DNA of 24,058 nucleotides from Candidatus Scybalocola fimicaballi (GTDB lineage: Bacteria > Bacteroidota > Bacteroidia > Bacteroidales > Paludibacteraceae): assembly GCA_002317115.1 (NCBI GenBank), contig DCIP01000126.1, positions 1-24,058 on the forward strand, in the 5' to 3' direction. A program made the translations under genes and the position numbers. This document shows, one piece after another, positions 6,907 to 14,221 of the stretch (position 1 is its first letter; each line of letters starts with the position of its first letter). The notes below the pieces were generated by a model that was not told the origin of the DNA, ran no database searches, and saw only the letters and a list, made by a program, of their open reading frames with translations.

Positions 6907-7653
6907 ATGATTAATGAAACAATGGCAGGATTCGAAAATATCCTTGCCGCAATTGAGAGGGAAAGGGTAGTGTTCCAGTTCCCAAGTTTAGTCGATTCGC
7001 GCTATACAGTGCCGACAGTACAGGAGAAAGACCACGTAGAGAGGAAAGAGATGATTTTCCTTGTGAGGTTGTTGTTTGTCAGGATGGTCAAGGTAAGGCA
7101 GCTTATGCAGCAAGGCAAAGTGCCGACTGAAATCTTCGACGTAGATTTCATAGAGAAGATCCTCAAGAATTTCAAGCCCTACGATGTGATGGATTGCTCA
7201 TATTATAACGCGATCCTGCAGAATCTCTTTTTTGCTGTTTTGGCTAATCCCAAGGATTCGCTTCATCCACGTATGTTTGCCAAAGAGATAGGTAGACGTG
7301 GGGCAAAGACAAGTTTTCGCTATGAGAAGATGTTTTCCATCCCAGAAGAAGAGGTAGTGGCGATTTTTGATGCCGTAGACGTGGAAATAGACACCGTTTT
7401 TGAATGTTTGGATACGGAGATTAGCCAGACAGGAAAGAAGTGCCACAGAGACGGTTTTAGCCGTGAGCCACGAGCAAGCCAAAGAGCAAGAATCAGCAAC
7501 TCCCTATTCTTTTATGAAGGCGACGACGGGAAAGGGCTGATACCGTTGTTGAAGAATCTCACGTTGACCGAGGATGGTTATGCTGAGCTGCTGGAGAGAG
7601 TGGCGAAGATAGGTGCTGGCCATGATACGTGGTATTATGAGCAGAGTCTTTAA
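6907..7653 (+). CDS. Orphan helical domain like that of Eco57I/PglX-type R-M enzymes, no methyltransferase
   Basis: 248 residues from ATG 6907 (ATG 6922 also possible). The order of motifs closely follows, from memory, the helical region just before the SAM-methyltransferase domain in Eco57I-like type IIG and PglX-like enzymes. RKEMIFLVRLLFVRM comes first, then FDVDFIEKILKNFKP, YYNAILQNLFFAVL, SFRYEKMFSIPEEEV, VFECLD (usual NGGLFECLD), DGFSREP (usual DGFS..P), a degenerate N-LFF (SNSLFFYEGDDGKG) and GLIPLLKNLTLTEDG. The protein then stops where those enzymes would continue into the methyltransferase. No nuclease motif or NPPY/SAM motif is present, and there is no continuation in the next 136 bases. 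It has its own promoter and an intact frame, which argues for a retained gene, but a decayed fragment of a larger enzyme is possible. Role unknown: DNA/protein binding, decoy or regulator are guesses. Confidence 0.65.
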   Translation: MINETMAGFENILAAIERERVVFQFPSLVDSRYTVPTVQEKDHVERKEMIFLVRLLFVRMVKVRQLMQQGKVPTEIFDVDFIEKILKNFKPYDVMDCSYYNAILQNLFFAVLANPKDSLHPRMFAKEIGRRGAKTSFRYEKMFSIPEEEVVAIFDAVDVEIDTVFECLDTEISQTGKKCHRDGFSREPRASQRARISNSLFFYEGDDGKGLIPLLKNLTLTEDGYAELLERVAKIGAGHDTWYYEQSL

Positions 7654-7737
7654 CCATAAAAGACACATGATTGGAACTATCATTGTTTTTGCGCGAAAAG
7701 ATATCTGGATGAATCAAAAATGTTCGTCTTTTTTTGC

Positions 7738-7745
7738 TACATTTG
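7738..7745 (+). promoter_or_regulatory. -7 box of the leucine-rich repeat gene
   Basis: TACATTTG, a perfect TAnnTTTG, 44 bases before ATG 7790. No convincing -33 element is seen. The rest of the 7654-7789 gap shows nothing else. Confidence 0.55.
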
Positions 7746-7789
7746 TAGTAAATGTTCTAAACAATTTAATGACTTAATTTATTTTTATT

Positions 7790-8866
7790 ATGGCAAAGTA
7801 TAGCTACGATGATTCTCCCATTTGGGGCAAAGAATTCAATTCCGTAGACGAAATCAAGTGGCGACCAACAATGTCCTTTTATGATGCTGCTGATATTGTA
7901 ATTCCGGATTCAGTGACTACAATCAAAGAGATGAATCGTTGTACCAACATAACTATTCCCGATTCAGTGACTACAATTGGAAATCTAAGCATTTGCAGTA
8001 ACATCACTCTACCTGCTACTCTAACTAAGATCGGTAAGTTGTATTCATGCGATAATTATGCAATTCCGAAATCTGTCGTATCTATAGAAAAACTTGACAG
8101 ATGTAGCAATATAGCTATATCGGGTAAGCAGCTCACTACAGTCGGAGATTTTATCGGCTGTACAAATGTCAATCTGCCGGAATCGTTGACTCAGATAGGT
8201 GAAATCAATGGCGTCAGCGGTATTTCTATTCCGATGAAGGTTACTTCTGTTGGCGACTTGGTTAATTGCAGCGATATCACAATACCGAAATCAATCACTA
8301 AGCTTGGAGTTTTAAGGTCTTGCAACGACATCAAGCTGCCTGACACGTTAACGTCAATTGACAGCATGGACAATTGCTCCAACATCACGGTTCCGGATAA
8401 TTGTGCACTTGTCAGCGGCATGTTGTTGGGTACGACAAGAAATGTGATGATCAAAGCTGTAGTATACAATGATGGACAACCTGTTTCAGAATCGATAACA
8501 GCAATTGAAGGTGTTGTAAAGGGGTCTTGGTTTATTCCGTCATGGGTGGAATCCGTTCAGGAAATAGATGGCGAGAATTGCACTACCATAGTTAAAGTCG
8601 ACAGTAGAAAGCCTCCGATTTTGAGTAAGGCAGATCATCTTGGAAAAGATTGTATTCTTATTGTTCCGGAAGGAGCAAAGAGCACGTATGCCAACCATGC
8701 TTTTTGGAGTAAGTTCAAGACAATTCAGGAGTCTGCAGAATTGAAATGTGAAACTGCCGAAGAGGCAAAAGAACGTAAAGATCGTATTTACAGAGAATAT
8801 CTGGAACGCAAAAAGAGGGAAAATAGCCTATGGAATCGCTTGAAAAGATTGTTTAAAGGCAAATGA
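7790..8866 (+). CDS. BspA-like leucine-rich repeat protein with 18-residue Cys-ladder repeats, no signal peptide
   Basis: 358 residues from ATG 7790. Nine repeats, residues 35-197, have the pattern (N/D)IxIPxSvTxIgxLxxC(S/T/N); eight are 18 residues and one is 19. The IPxSVTxI core is typical of the LRR_5/BspA family, but the usual unit is about 23 residues. Eight of the nine units carry Cys at the same position, which would stack as a ladder. Residues about 285-315 (LIVPEGAKSTYANHAFWSKF) match the closing cap seen in Bacteroidota BspA-like proteins. The C-terminus, about 325-358, is a basic amphipathic helix ending RLKRLFKGK. Most relatives are secreted or surface proteins, yet this one begins MAKYSYDDSP with no signal, so it is probably cytoplasmic or peripherally membrane-bound. 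Ligand unknown. Confidence 0.8.
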   Translation: MAKYSYDDSPIWGKEFNSVDEIKWRPTMSFYDAADIVIPDSVTTIKEMNRCTNITIPDSVTTIGNLSICSNITLPATLTKIGKLYSCDNYAIPKSVVSIEKLDRCSNIAISGKQLTTVGDFIGCTNVNLPESLTQIGEINGVSGISIPMKVTSVGDLVNCSDITIPKSITKLGVLRSCNDIKLPDTLTSIDSMDNCSNITVPDNCALVSGMLLGTTRNVMIKAVVYNDGQPVSESITAIEGVVKGSWFIPSWVESVQEIDGENCTTIVKVDSRKPPILSKADHLGKDCILIVPEGAKSTYANHAFWSKFKTIQESAELKCETAEEAKERKDRIYREYLERKKRENSLWNRLKRLFKGK

Positions 8867-8877
8867 CTTCGTGGAAT

Positions 8878-8907
8878 AAAAAAAGAGACGGTGTACACAC
8901 CGTCTCT
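8878..8907. terminator. Strong terminator between converging LRR gene and ackA
   Basis: AGAGACGGTGT (8884-8894) and ACACCGTCTCT (8897-8907) are perfect inverted copies, preceded by seven A (8878-8884). On the minus strand this is a GC-rich hairpin followed by a T-run, serving ackA; the plus strand has a weaker T-run (ATGTATTTTT), so it may also serve the repeat-protein gene. Confidence 0.85.
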
Positions 8908-8931
8908 ATGTATTTTTAGGAATCCCTTAGA

Positions 8932-10128
8932 TTATTTTACAAGCTCAAGAGTATCTTTTGCAATCATGTACTCCTCGTCTGTAGGCACTACAAGAACCTT
9001 AACCTTTGATGATGGAGTTGAAATTACCTTTTCCACACCACCTGCAGCCTTGTTTGCGGCAGCGTCTATCTCTACTCCAAGATAACCGAAGTCCTTGCAG
9101 CATAGCTCACGGATTGTAGCCTGGTTCTCACCGATACCTCCTGTGAACACCAAGATGTCAAGACCACCAAGAACAGCTGTGTATGAACCGATGAACTTGC
9201 GAACACGGTAAACGAACATGTCTCTTGCAAGTGTCGCACGCTCGTTGCCATTCTGGATTCCTGCCTCGACGTCGCGCATATCCTGAGAAATACCAGATAC
9301 ACCCTTCAAACCACTCTCCTTGTTAAGAATGTTTGTGATTGCTGGAATATCAAGCTTGTTACGCTCCATCAAGTAAGTGATAGCACCTGTGTCGATATCT
9401 CCACAACGTGTACCCATTACAAGACCTTCAAGCGGAGTCAATCCCATTGATGTGTCTACGCTCTTACCGTCCTTGATAGCTGAGATAGAACCACCGTTAC
9501 CGATGTGGCAAGTGATCATCTTTGTACCCTCTGGCTTCATGCCAAGGATCTCCAATGTGCGAGCAGATACATATCTGTGGCTTGTTCCGTGGAAACCATA
9601 TCTGCGGACACCGTCGTTCTTGTAATACTCGTAAGGAAGAGCATACATATAAGCAGCCGCTGGCATAGTCTGGTGGAATGCAGTATCGAACACTGCAACC
9701 TGAGGAACGTTAGGTAGCTCTGCTGTGACAGCCTCGATACCCTTTAGGTTGGCAGGGTTGTGAAGCGGTGCAAGTGGAGCACACGCCTTGATATTATCGA
9801 TAACCTCCTTTGTGATTAGTACAGATTTGTTGAATTTCTCGCCTCCATGTACGACGCGATGACCTACAGCCTCGATCTCTGATAGATTCTTGATAGCACC
9901 GTCTTCCTTAGACTGAAGAACCTTAAGAATCAATTCAATACCAGCTGTGTGCTCTGGAATTTCGCAATCAATTTGTTTTTTCTCACCCGATGGAGTCTTA
10001 TACTTCAAGAATGAATCTTTCAAGCCGATTTTTTCAACTCCTCCCGACGCAAGTGTGTCGTTCTTTGGCATGTCGATCAATTTGTACTTAATTGACGAAC
10101 TACCGCAGTTTAGTACTAAAATTTTCAT
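8932..10128 (-). CDS. ackA: Acetate kinase
   Basis: 398 residues, the usual full length. It catalyses acetyl phosphate + ADP to acetate + ATP in the cytoplasm, the second step of the Pta-AckA pathway. The start LVLNCGSSSIKYKL carries Asn7, Ser10, Ser12 and Lys14. Arg91 (GHRVVHGGE), His123, Asp148 (VFDTAFHQTMP), His180 (YGFHGTSH) and Arg241 (MGTRCGD) fall at the same numbers as the active-site residues described for the Methanosarcina enzyme. VFTGGIGENQ and the C-terminal VPTDEEYMIA are also present. It lies 55 bases downstream of pta on the same strand with no promoter box in between, so it should be cotranscribed with pta; the perfect hairpin in the gap may tune relative expression. Confidence 0.98.
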   Translation of the reverse strand: MKILVLNCGSSSIKYKLIDMPKNDTLASGGVEKIGLKDSFLKYKTPSGEKKQIDCEIPEHTAGIELILKVLQSKEDGAIKNLSEIEAVGHRVVHGGEKFNKSVLITKEVIDNIKACAPLAPLHNPANLKGIEAVTAELPNVPQVAVFDTAFHQTMPAAAYMYALPYEYYKNDGVRRYGFHGTSHRYVSARTLEILGMKPEGTKMITCHIGNGGSISAIKDGKSVDTSMGLTPLEGLVMGTRCGDIDTGAITYLMERNKLDIPAITNILNKESGLKGVSGISQDMRDVEAGIQNGNERATLARDMFVYRVRKFIGSYTAVLGGLDILVFTGGIGENQATIRELCCKDFGYLGVEIDAAANKAAGGVEKVISTPSSKVKVLVVPTDEEYMIAKDTLELVK

Positions 10129-10144
10129 GTAATATAAATTATGA

Positions 10145-10177
10145 AATGTTGTAGACGCAGGTTGCGTCTACAACATT
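10145..10177. repeat. Perfect 15-bp palindrome between pta and ackA (REP-like)
   Basis: AATGTTGTAGACGCA (10145-10159), loop GGT, then its exact reverse complement (10163-10177). There is no T-run on either side, so it is not a standard terminator. The core GTAGACGC/GCGTCTAC resembles intergenic GTAGAGACGC-type palindromes I recall from other Bacteroidota genomes. Confidence 0.65.
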
Positions 10178-10183
10178 AGATTA

Positions 10184-11194
10184 TTATTGTTTTGCAGCAA
10201 TAGCCTGGTTTGCTGTAATTGCAATCATCTTAACAACGTCCTCTACTGAGCAACCGCGTGAAAGGTCGTTCACTGGAGCTGCAAGACCCTGAAGGATTGG
10301 GCCAAGAGCCTCTGCACCTGCAAGACGCTGAACAAGCTTGTAACCGATATTTCCTGCCTCAAGAGAAGGGAATACCAATACGTTAGCCTGACCTGCGACG
10401 TCGCTGCCTGGAGCCTTGCTCTTAGCTACGCTTGGCACAAGAGCTGCGTCTGCCTGAAGCTCAGCGTCGATCTTCAAGTCTGGAGCGTACTCCTTAGCGA
10501 ACTTACCAGCCTCGATAACCTTGTCTACTGTCTCATGCTTTGCTGAACCCTTAGTAGAGAAGCTCATGATAGCAACCTTAGGCTCGTCGAAACCGAAGAT
10601 AGACTTAGCTGTACCTGCGCTGACAACAGCGATGCTACCAAGCTCCTCAGCTGTTGGCACTGGAGTGGCTGCACAGTCGGCGAATAGCAACATGCCGTCG
10701 TGACCGTATGTCTTATCCTTGAAGATCATAAGGAATGCACCGCTCACACACTTAGCACCCTGACGAGTCTTGATAATCTGGAATGCAGGACGAAGCACGT
10801 TACCAGTGTAGTTCTTTGCACCAGCAACCTCACCATCCGCGTCGCCAGCCTTAACTAACAAACAAGCCAAGTATAGAGGATCCTTTACAAGCTCAACTGC
10901 CTGCTCAGGCTGTAAACCCTTGCGCTGACGAAGCTGAAGCAATAGGTCGATATATTTCTGGCTGTTTGGATTGTTCTCTGGGTCGATGATAGTAGCCTTT
11001 GAGATATTCTTTAGTCCGAACTCAGAAGCCAACTTGTTGATCTCGCTTGGGTTGCCTAGCAAGATGATGTCTGCGATACCCTCTGCCAAAATCTGGTCAG
11101 CGGCCTTGATTGTACGTTCCTCTGTTCCTTCAGGAAGAACGATGCGCTGCTTGTTCTGCTTAGCGCGAGCAATAATGCTATCTAGAATTGCCAT
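10184..11194 (-). CDS. pta: Phosphate acetyltransferase
   Basis: 336 residues from ATG 11194, the short single-domain form without the DRTGG/N-terminal regulatory part. It converts acetyl-CoA + Pi to acetyl phosphate + CoA, feeding AckA. Motifs: IVLPEGTEERT near the N-terminus; PLYLACLLVKAGDADGEVAG; AIMSFSTKGSAKHE; then the block from LQADAALVP through KAPGSDVAGQANVLVFPSL to GYKLVQRLAG, which holds the CoA and phosphate-site residues of the PTA/PTB family. An upstream in-frame TTG (11215) overlaps the -7 box and is rejected. The gene follows the small lipoprotein gene by 29 bases, so it may be read both from its own promoter and from purE. Confidence 0.97.
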   Translation of the reverse strand: MAILDSIIARAKQNKQRIVLPEGTEERTIKAADQILAEGIADIILLGNPSEINKLASEFGLKNISKATIIDPENNPNSQKYIDLLLQLRQRKGLQPEQAVELVKDPLYLACLLVKAGDADGEVAGAKNYTGNVLRPAFQIIKTRQGAKCVSGAFLMIFKDKTYGHDGMLLFADCAATPVPTAEELGSIAVVSAGTAKSIFGFDEPKVAIMSFSTKGSAKHETVDKVIEAGKFAKEYAPDLKIDAELQADAALVPSVAKSKAPGSDVAGQANVLVFPSLEAGNIGYKLVQRLAGAEALGPILQGLAAPVNDLSRGCSVEDVVKMIAITANQAIAAKQ

Positions 11195-11212
11195 ATCTGA
11201 ATTTTTTAAAAT

Positions 11213-11220
11213 CAAATTTA
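11213..11220 (-). promoter_or_regulatory. -7 box of pta-ackA
   Basis: Reads TAAATTTG on the minus strand, a perfect TAnnTTTG, 18 bases before the pta ATG. The leader would be very short, and no -33 TTG is seen at the expected spacing. Confidence 0.45.
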
Positions 11221-11223
11221 GAT

Positions 11224-11667
11224 TTATTCTTTAATTATTGAGAATGTGATTTGAGATGTCTTGACTCCCATAGCTTCCATGTACATGCCTTGTACGATGT
11301 ATGTGACGTCATTCTTGTCATCCTCATATTCATAGAAATACTCAGATTCACCCCAACTTTTCTCAAATCCTTTCAATTTTGAGATGTTTGAAAAGTAAGA
11401 GTCAAGCTCACTCTGATTTCTGCCAGTAACAGTGATAGTCTCAGATTCCATGACACTATGGCTTTGATACATATCATTGTCAATGTATCCTGGATATTCA
11501 GGAAATATTGACAACCAAGAGTGCTCATTCACGATTTTCGCCCATGTTGTCTTTCCGGACTGATTATTGCTTGATGGGTTGTCATCGTCATCGTCGTCAC
11601 CACAGCTGGTAAACACCATCGCCGATGCGCATATAGCAAGCATGGCGATAATCATTTTCTTTATCAT
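11224..11667 (-). CDS. Small lipoprotein between purE and pta
   Basis: 147 residues, family not recognised. The signal MIKKMIIAMLAICASAM ends in lipobox VFTSC (Cys22), followed by GDDDDDDN, an acidic run of the type seen at +2 onward in Bacteroidota lipoproteins; such acidic residues act as a lipoprotein surface-export signal in some members of the phylum. The rest, about residues 38-147, is a mixed alpha/beta-looking domain (ETITVTGRNQSELDSYFSNI, then DVTYIVQGMYMEAM) without known motifs. The alternating strand and helix pattern could be a small ferredoxin-like fold, a weak guess. Only three bases separate its ATG from the purE stop, so it is translated from the purE transcript. Confidence 0.8.
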   Translation of the reverse strand: MIKKMIIAMLAICASAMVFTSCGDDDDDDNPSSNNQSGKTTWAKIVNEHSWLSIFPEYPGYIDNDMYQSHSVMESETITVTGRNQSELDSYFSNISKLKGFEKSWGESEYFYEYEDDKNDVTYIVQGMYMEAMGVKTSQITFSIIKE

Positions 11668-11670
11668 TTT

Positions 11671-12177
11671 TTAGTTTGTTTTAAATTTGAACTGAACCTT
11701 AGCCAACTCCTCGTTAGCCTTTACAATCTTATTCTTCAAACCTGCCTTGTGAGCCTTGACCTTCTCAGCCACAGCCTTGTCGCTTAGAGCGATTATCTGT
11801 GCCGCAAGGATACCTGCGTTCATGGCACCGTTGATGCCGACAGTAGCAACTGGAATTCCAGGAGGCATCTGCACGATTGAAAGAAGTGCATCCATGCCCT
11901 CTAGTGTCGACGCGATAGGAACACCGATCACTGGAACCGATGTTTGAGCTGCGATCACACCTGGCAAAGCTGCTGCCATACCTGCAGCTGCGATAATCAC
12001 CTTGATGCCACGTCCTTCTGCGTTAGTGGCGAAACTCTCGACTTCAGATGGAGTACGGTGTGCGGAAAGAGCGTTGATCTCGAACGGAATCTCAAACTCG
12101 TCGAGAATCTTAGCGGCCTTCTCCATGATTGGCAGGTCTGATGTGCTGCCCATTATGATACTTACCTGTGGATTCAT
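11671..12177 (-). CDS. purE: N5-carboxyaminoimidazole ribonucleotide mutase
   Basis: 168 residues, full-length class I PurE. It isomerises N5-CAIR to CAIR in de novo purine synthesis, in the cytoplasm, with PurK making the substrate. [14 protein letters not shown] (5-18) is the phosphate-binding start, SAHRTP (38-43) contains the catalytic His40, and [10 protein letters not shown] and [17 protein letters not shown] are family hallmarks. The usual AAHLPG is AAALPG here, so the second conserved His is Ala70. It heads the minus-strand cluster with its own promoter (12253-12283). The following lipoprotein starts three bases after its stop. Confidence 0.96.
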   Translation of the reverse strand: MNPQVSIIMGSTSDLPIMEKAAKILDEFEIPFEINALSAHRTPSEVESFATNAEGRGIKVIIAAAGMAAALPGVIAAQTSVPVIGVPIASTLEGMDALLSIVQMPPGIPVATVGINGAMNAGILAAQIIALSDKAVAEKVKAHKAGLKNKIVKANEELAKVQFKFKTN

Positions 12178-12203
12178 TGTCCTTCAATAATTTATGTTTT
12201 TAT

Positions 12204-12225
12204 ACGCATGTTTGTGCGTCTCCAC
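12204..12225. repeat. Degenerate RGACGC-type palindrome, purE leader
   Basis: ACGCA (12204-12208) and TGCGT (12215-12219) are inverted, followed by CTCCAC. The stretch TGTGCGTCTCCAC resembles TGTACGTCTCTAC at 12334-12346. It lies in the probable 5' leader of purE. Confidence 0.35.
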
Positions 12226-12252
12226 GTGCCATAATACAACACGCTTATTTTG

Positions 12253-12283
12253 CAAAGATAAATTTTTTTAGATAATCTCCCAA
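12253..12283 (-). promoter_or_regulatory. Promoter of the purE cluster
   Basis: On the minus strand: TTG (12281-12283), 20 bases, TATCTTTG (12253-12260). Both elements and the spacing fit the Bacteroidetes primary-sigma consensus. The leader to the purE ATG is about 70 bases. Confidence 0.7.
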
Positions 12284-12333
12284 CTCTTGCAATCAAAATT
12301 CCGACATATAATCTACACTACGACATGCCCGTC

Positions 12334-12346
12334 TGTACGTCTCTAC
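12334..12346. repeat. Second copy of the degenerate TGTRCGTCTCYAC element
   Basis: TGTACGTCTCTAC with CATG 7 bases upstream, parallel to CATG...TGTGCGTCTCCAC at 12208-12225. The reverse complement begins GTAGAGACGTACA, like known intergenic palindrome halves. The remainder of the 12178-12437 gap holds only the two promoters. Confidence 0.3.
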
Positions 12347-12386
12347 ATTTCGCGAAAAAAATATAGATTTTTTGAGAAAATAAAAC

Positions 12387-12394
12387 TATTTTTG
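12387..12394 (+). promoter_or_regulatory. -7 box upstream of glnS
   Basis: TATTTTTG fits TAnnTTTG and lies 43 bases before the glnS ATG. The only nearby TTG (12372-12374) is too close to be a standard -33 element. Confidence 0.5.
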
Positions 12395-12437
12395 CACAAA
12401 ATAGGCTAATTATAGATGTAGAATAAATTTAACGGTT

Positions 12438-14204
12438 ATGGCAGAGAACCAAGAGATAGAAAAAAACGAAGCCAAAGAGGTGCTTAATTTCATTGAGCAG
12501 AAGGTGGTGGATGATTTGGCAAATGGCAAAAACGGTGGAAAAGTTCAGACTCGTTTCCCGCCTGAACCAAACGGCTATCTCCATATAGGTCATGCAAAGG
12601 CTATTTGCATGGATTTCGGTATCGCTAAGAAATATAATGGCGTATGTAATCTTCGTTTCGACGATACAAACCCTGTGAAGGAGGATAACGAGTATGTTGA
12701 GGCAATCAAGGAGGATATCAAGTGGTTGGGCTTCGAGTGGGGCAACATCTACTATGCGTCCGACTATTTCCAGCAGCTTTGGGATCTTGCAGTGACTCTT
12801 ATCAAGGAGGGTAAGGCTTACGTCGACGAGCAGACTCCAGAGGAGATCGCAGCTCAGAAGGGTACACCAACGGTAGCTGGTACAGCGAGTCCTTACCGCG
12901 ACCGTCCTATCGAGGAGAATCTACGTCTTTTCCAGGAGATGACAGACGGAAAGATCGAGGATGGTAAGATGGTGCTTCGCGCTAAGATCGACATGGCAAG
13001 CTCCAACATGCATTTCCGTGATCCTATCATCTATCGTATCATCACTACTCATCCGCACCACCGTACTGGTTGGAAGTGGAAGGTATATCCTATGTATGAT
13101 TTCGCACACGGTCAGAGCGACTATTTTGAGGGTGTGACTCACTCATTGTGTACACTTGAGTTTGTGCCTCACCGTCCACTATACGATTTGTTCGTCGACT
13201 GGGTGAAGGAGGGTAAGGATCTTGACGACAACCGTCCTCGCCAGTATGAGTTCAACAAACTTAACCTTAACTACACTCTAATGTCGAAGCGTAATCTTTT
13301 GACATTGGTGAAGGAGCATGTGGTAGAGGATTGGGACGACCCTCGTATGCCTACTATCTGTGGATTCAGAAGACGTGGATATTCACCAGAGAGTATTCAC
13401 AATTTCATCAATAAGATTGGTTACACTACTTACGACGCGCTTAATGAGTTCTCATTGCTCGAGAGTGCAGTGCGTGATGATTTGAATAAGCGAGCTACAC
13501 GTGTGGCTGCAGTGCTTGATCCAATCAAGTTGGTCATCACAAACTATCCAGAGGGAAAGGTTGAGGAGCTTGACGCTATCAACAATCCAGAGGACGAGAA
13601 TTCAGCTACACACAAGGTTGAGTTCAGCCGTGAGTTGTGGATTGAGCGTGACGATTTCATGGAGGACGCTCCAGCTAAGTTCTTCCGTCTTGGCCCAGGC
13701 AAGGAGGTCCGTCTAAAGAACGCCTACATTATCAAATGTAGTGAGAATCCAGCAGAGTGCTGCGTGAAGGATGCCAACGGAAATATCGTTGAGGTTCATG
13801 CTGAGTTCATTCCTGAGACAAAGACAGGAGAGGCAAACTGCAACATGAAGATCAAGGGTAAGACAATCCACTGGGTAAGCTGCGCACACGCACTTAAAGC
13901 AGAGGTTCGTCTATACGATAGACTATGGAAGGTGGAGAATCCGCGCGACGAGTTGGCACGCATCAAGGAGGAGAAGCAGTGTGAGGCTATCGACGCAATG
14001 CGTGAGATCCTTAATCCAGACTCGTTGAAGGTGTTGACTAACTGCTATGTTGAGAAGTATTTGGCAGAGTGCAAGCCACTTGACTACTTGCAGTTCCAGC
14101 GTGTGGGCTACTTCACTGTGGACAAGACATCGTCAGCAGACCACTTGGTATTCAACCGTACCGTCGGCTTGAAGGATAGTTGGGCAAAAGAAATGAAGAA
14201 ATAA
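12438..14204 (+). CDS. glnS: Glutaminyl-tRNA synthetase
   Basis: 588 residues, slightly longer than the E. coli enzyme (about 554). It charges tRNA-Gln with glutamine using ATP. RFPPEPNGYLHIGHAK (39-54) is the GlnRS-specific class I HIGH region with the PPEPNG proline patch. LRFDDTNP and AHGQSDYFEGVTHSLCTLEF are synthetase-core signatures that separate GlnRS from GluRS, and LMSKRN (about 281-286) is the KMSKS-loop equivalent. The C-terminal half (from about 355) is the anticodon-binding beta-barrel region. Its presence implies direct glutaminylation rather than the GatCAB route alone. It is the first gene of the long plus-strand run; the next gene begins 17 bases after its stop. Confidence 0.97.
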   Translation: MAENQEIEKNEAKEVLNFIEQKVVDDLANGKNGGKVQTRFPPEPNGYLHIGHAKAICMDFGIAKKYNGVCNLRFDDTNPVKEDNEYVEAIKEDIKWLGFEWGNIYYASDYFQQLWDLAVTLIKEGKAYVDEQTPEEIAAQKGTPTVAGTASPYRDRPIEENLRLFQEMTDGKIEDGKMVLRAKIDMASSNMHFRDPIIYRIITTHPHHRTGWKWKVYPMYDFAHGQSDYFEGVTHSLCTLEFVPHRPLYDLFVDWVKEGKDLDDNRPRQYEFNKLNLNYTLMSKRNLLTLVKEHVVEDWDDPRMPTICGFRRRGYSPESIHNFINKIGYTTYDALNEFSLLESAVRDDLNKRATRVAAVLDPIKLVITNYPEGKVEELDAINNPEDENSATHKVEFSRELWIERDDFMEDAPAKFFRLGPGKEVRLKNAYIIKCSENPAECCVKDANGNIVEVHAEFIPETKTGEANCNMKIKGKTIHWVSCAHALKAEVRLYDRLWKVENPRDELARIKEEKQCEAIDAMREILNPDSLKVLTNCYVEKYLAECKPLDYLQFQRVGYFTVDKTSSADHLVFNRTVGLKDSWAKEMKK

Positions 14205-14221
14205 AAAATGACTAAAATAAA

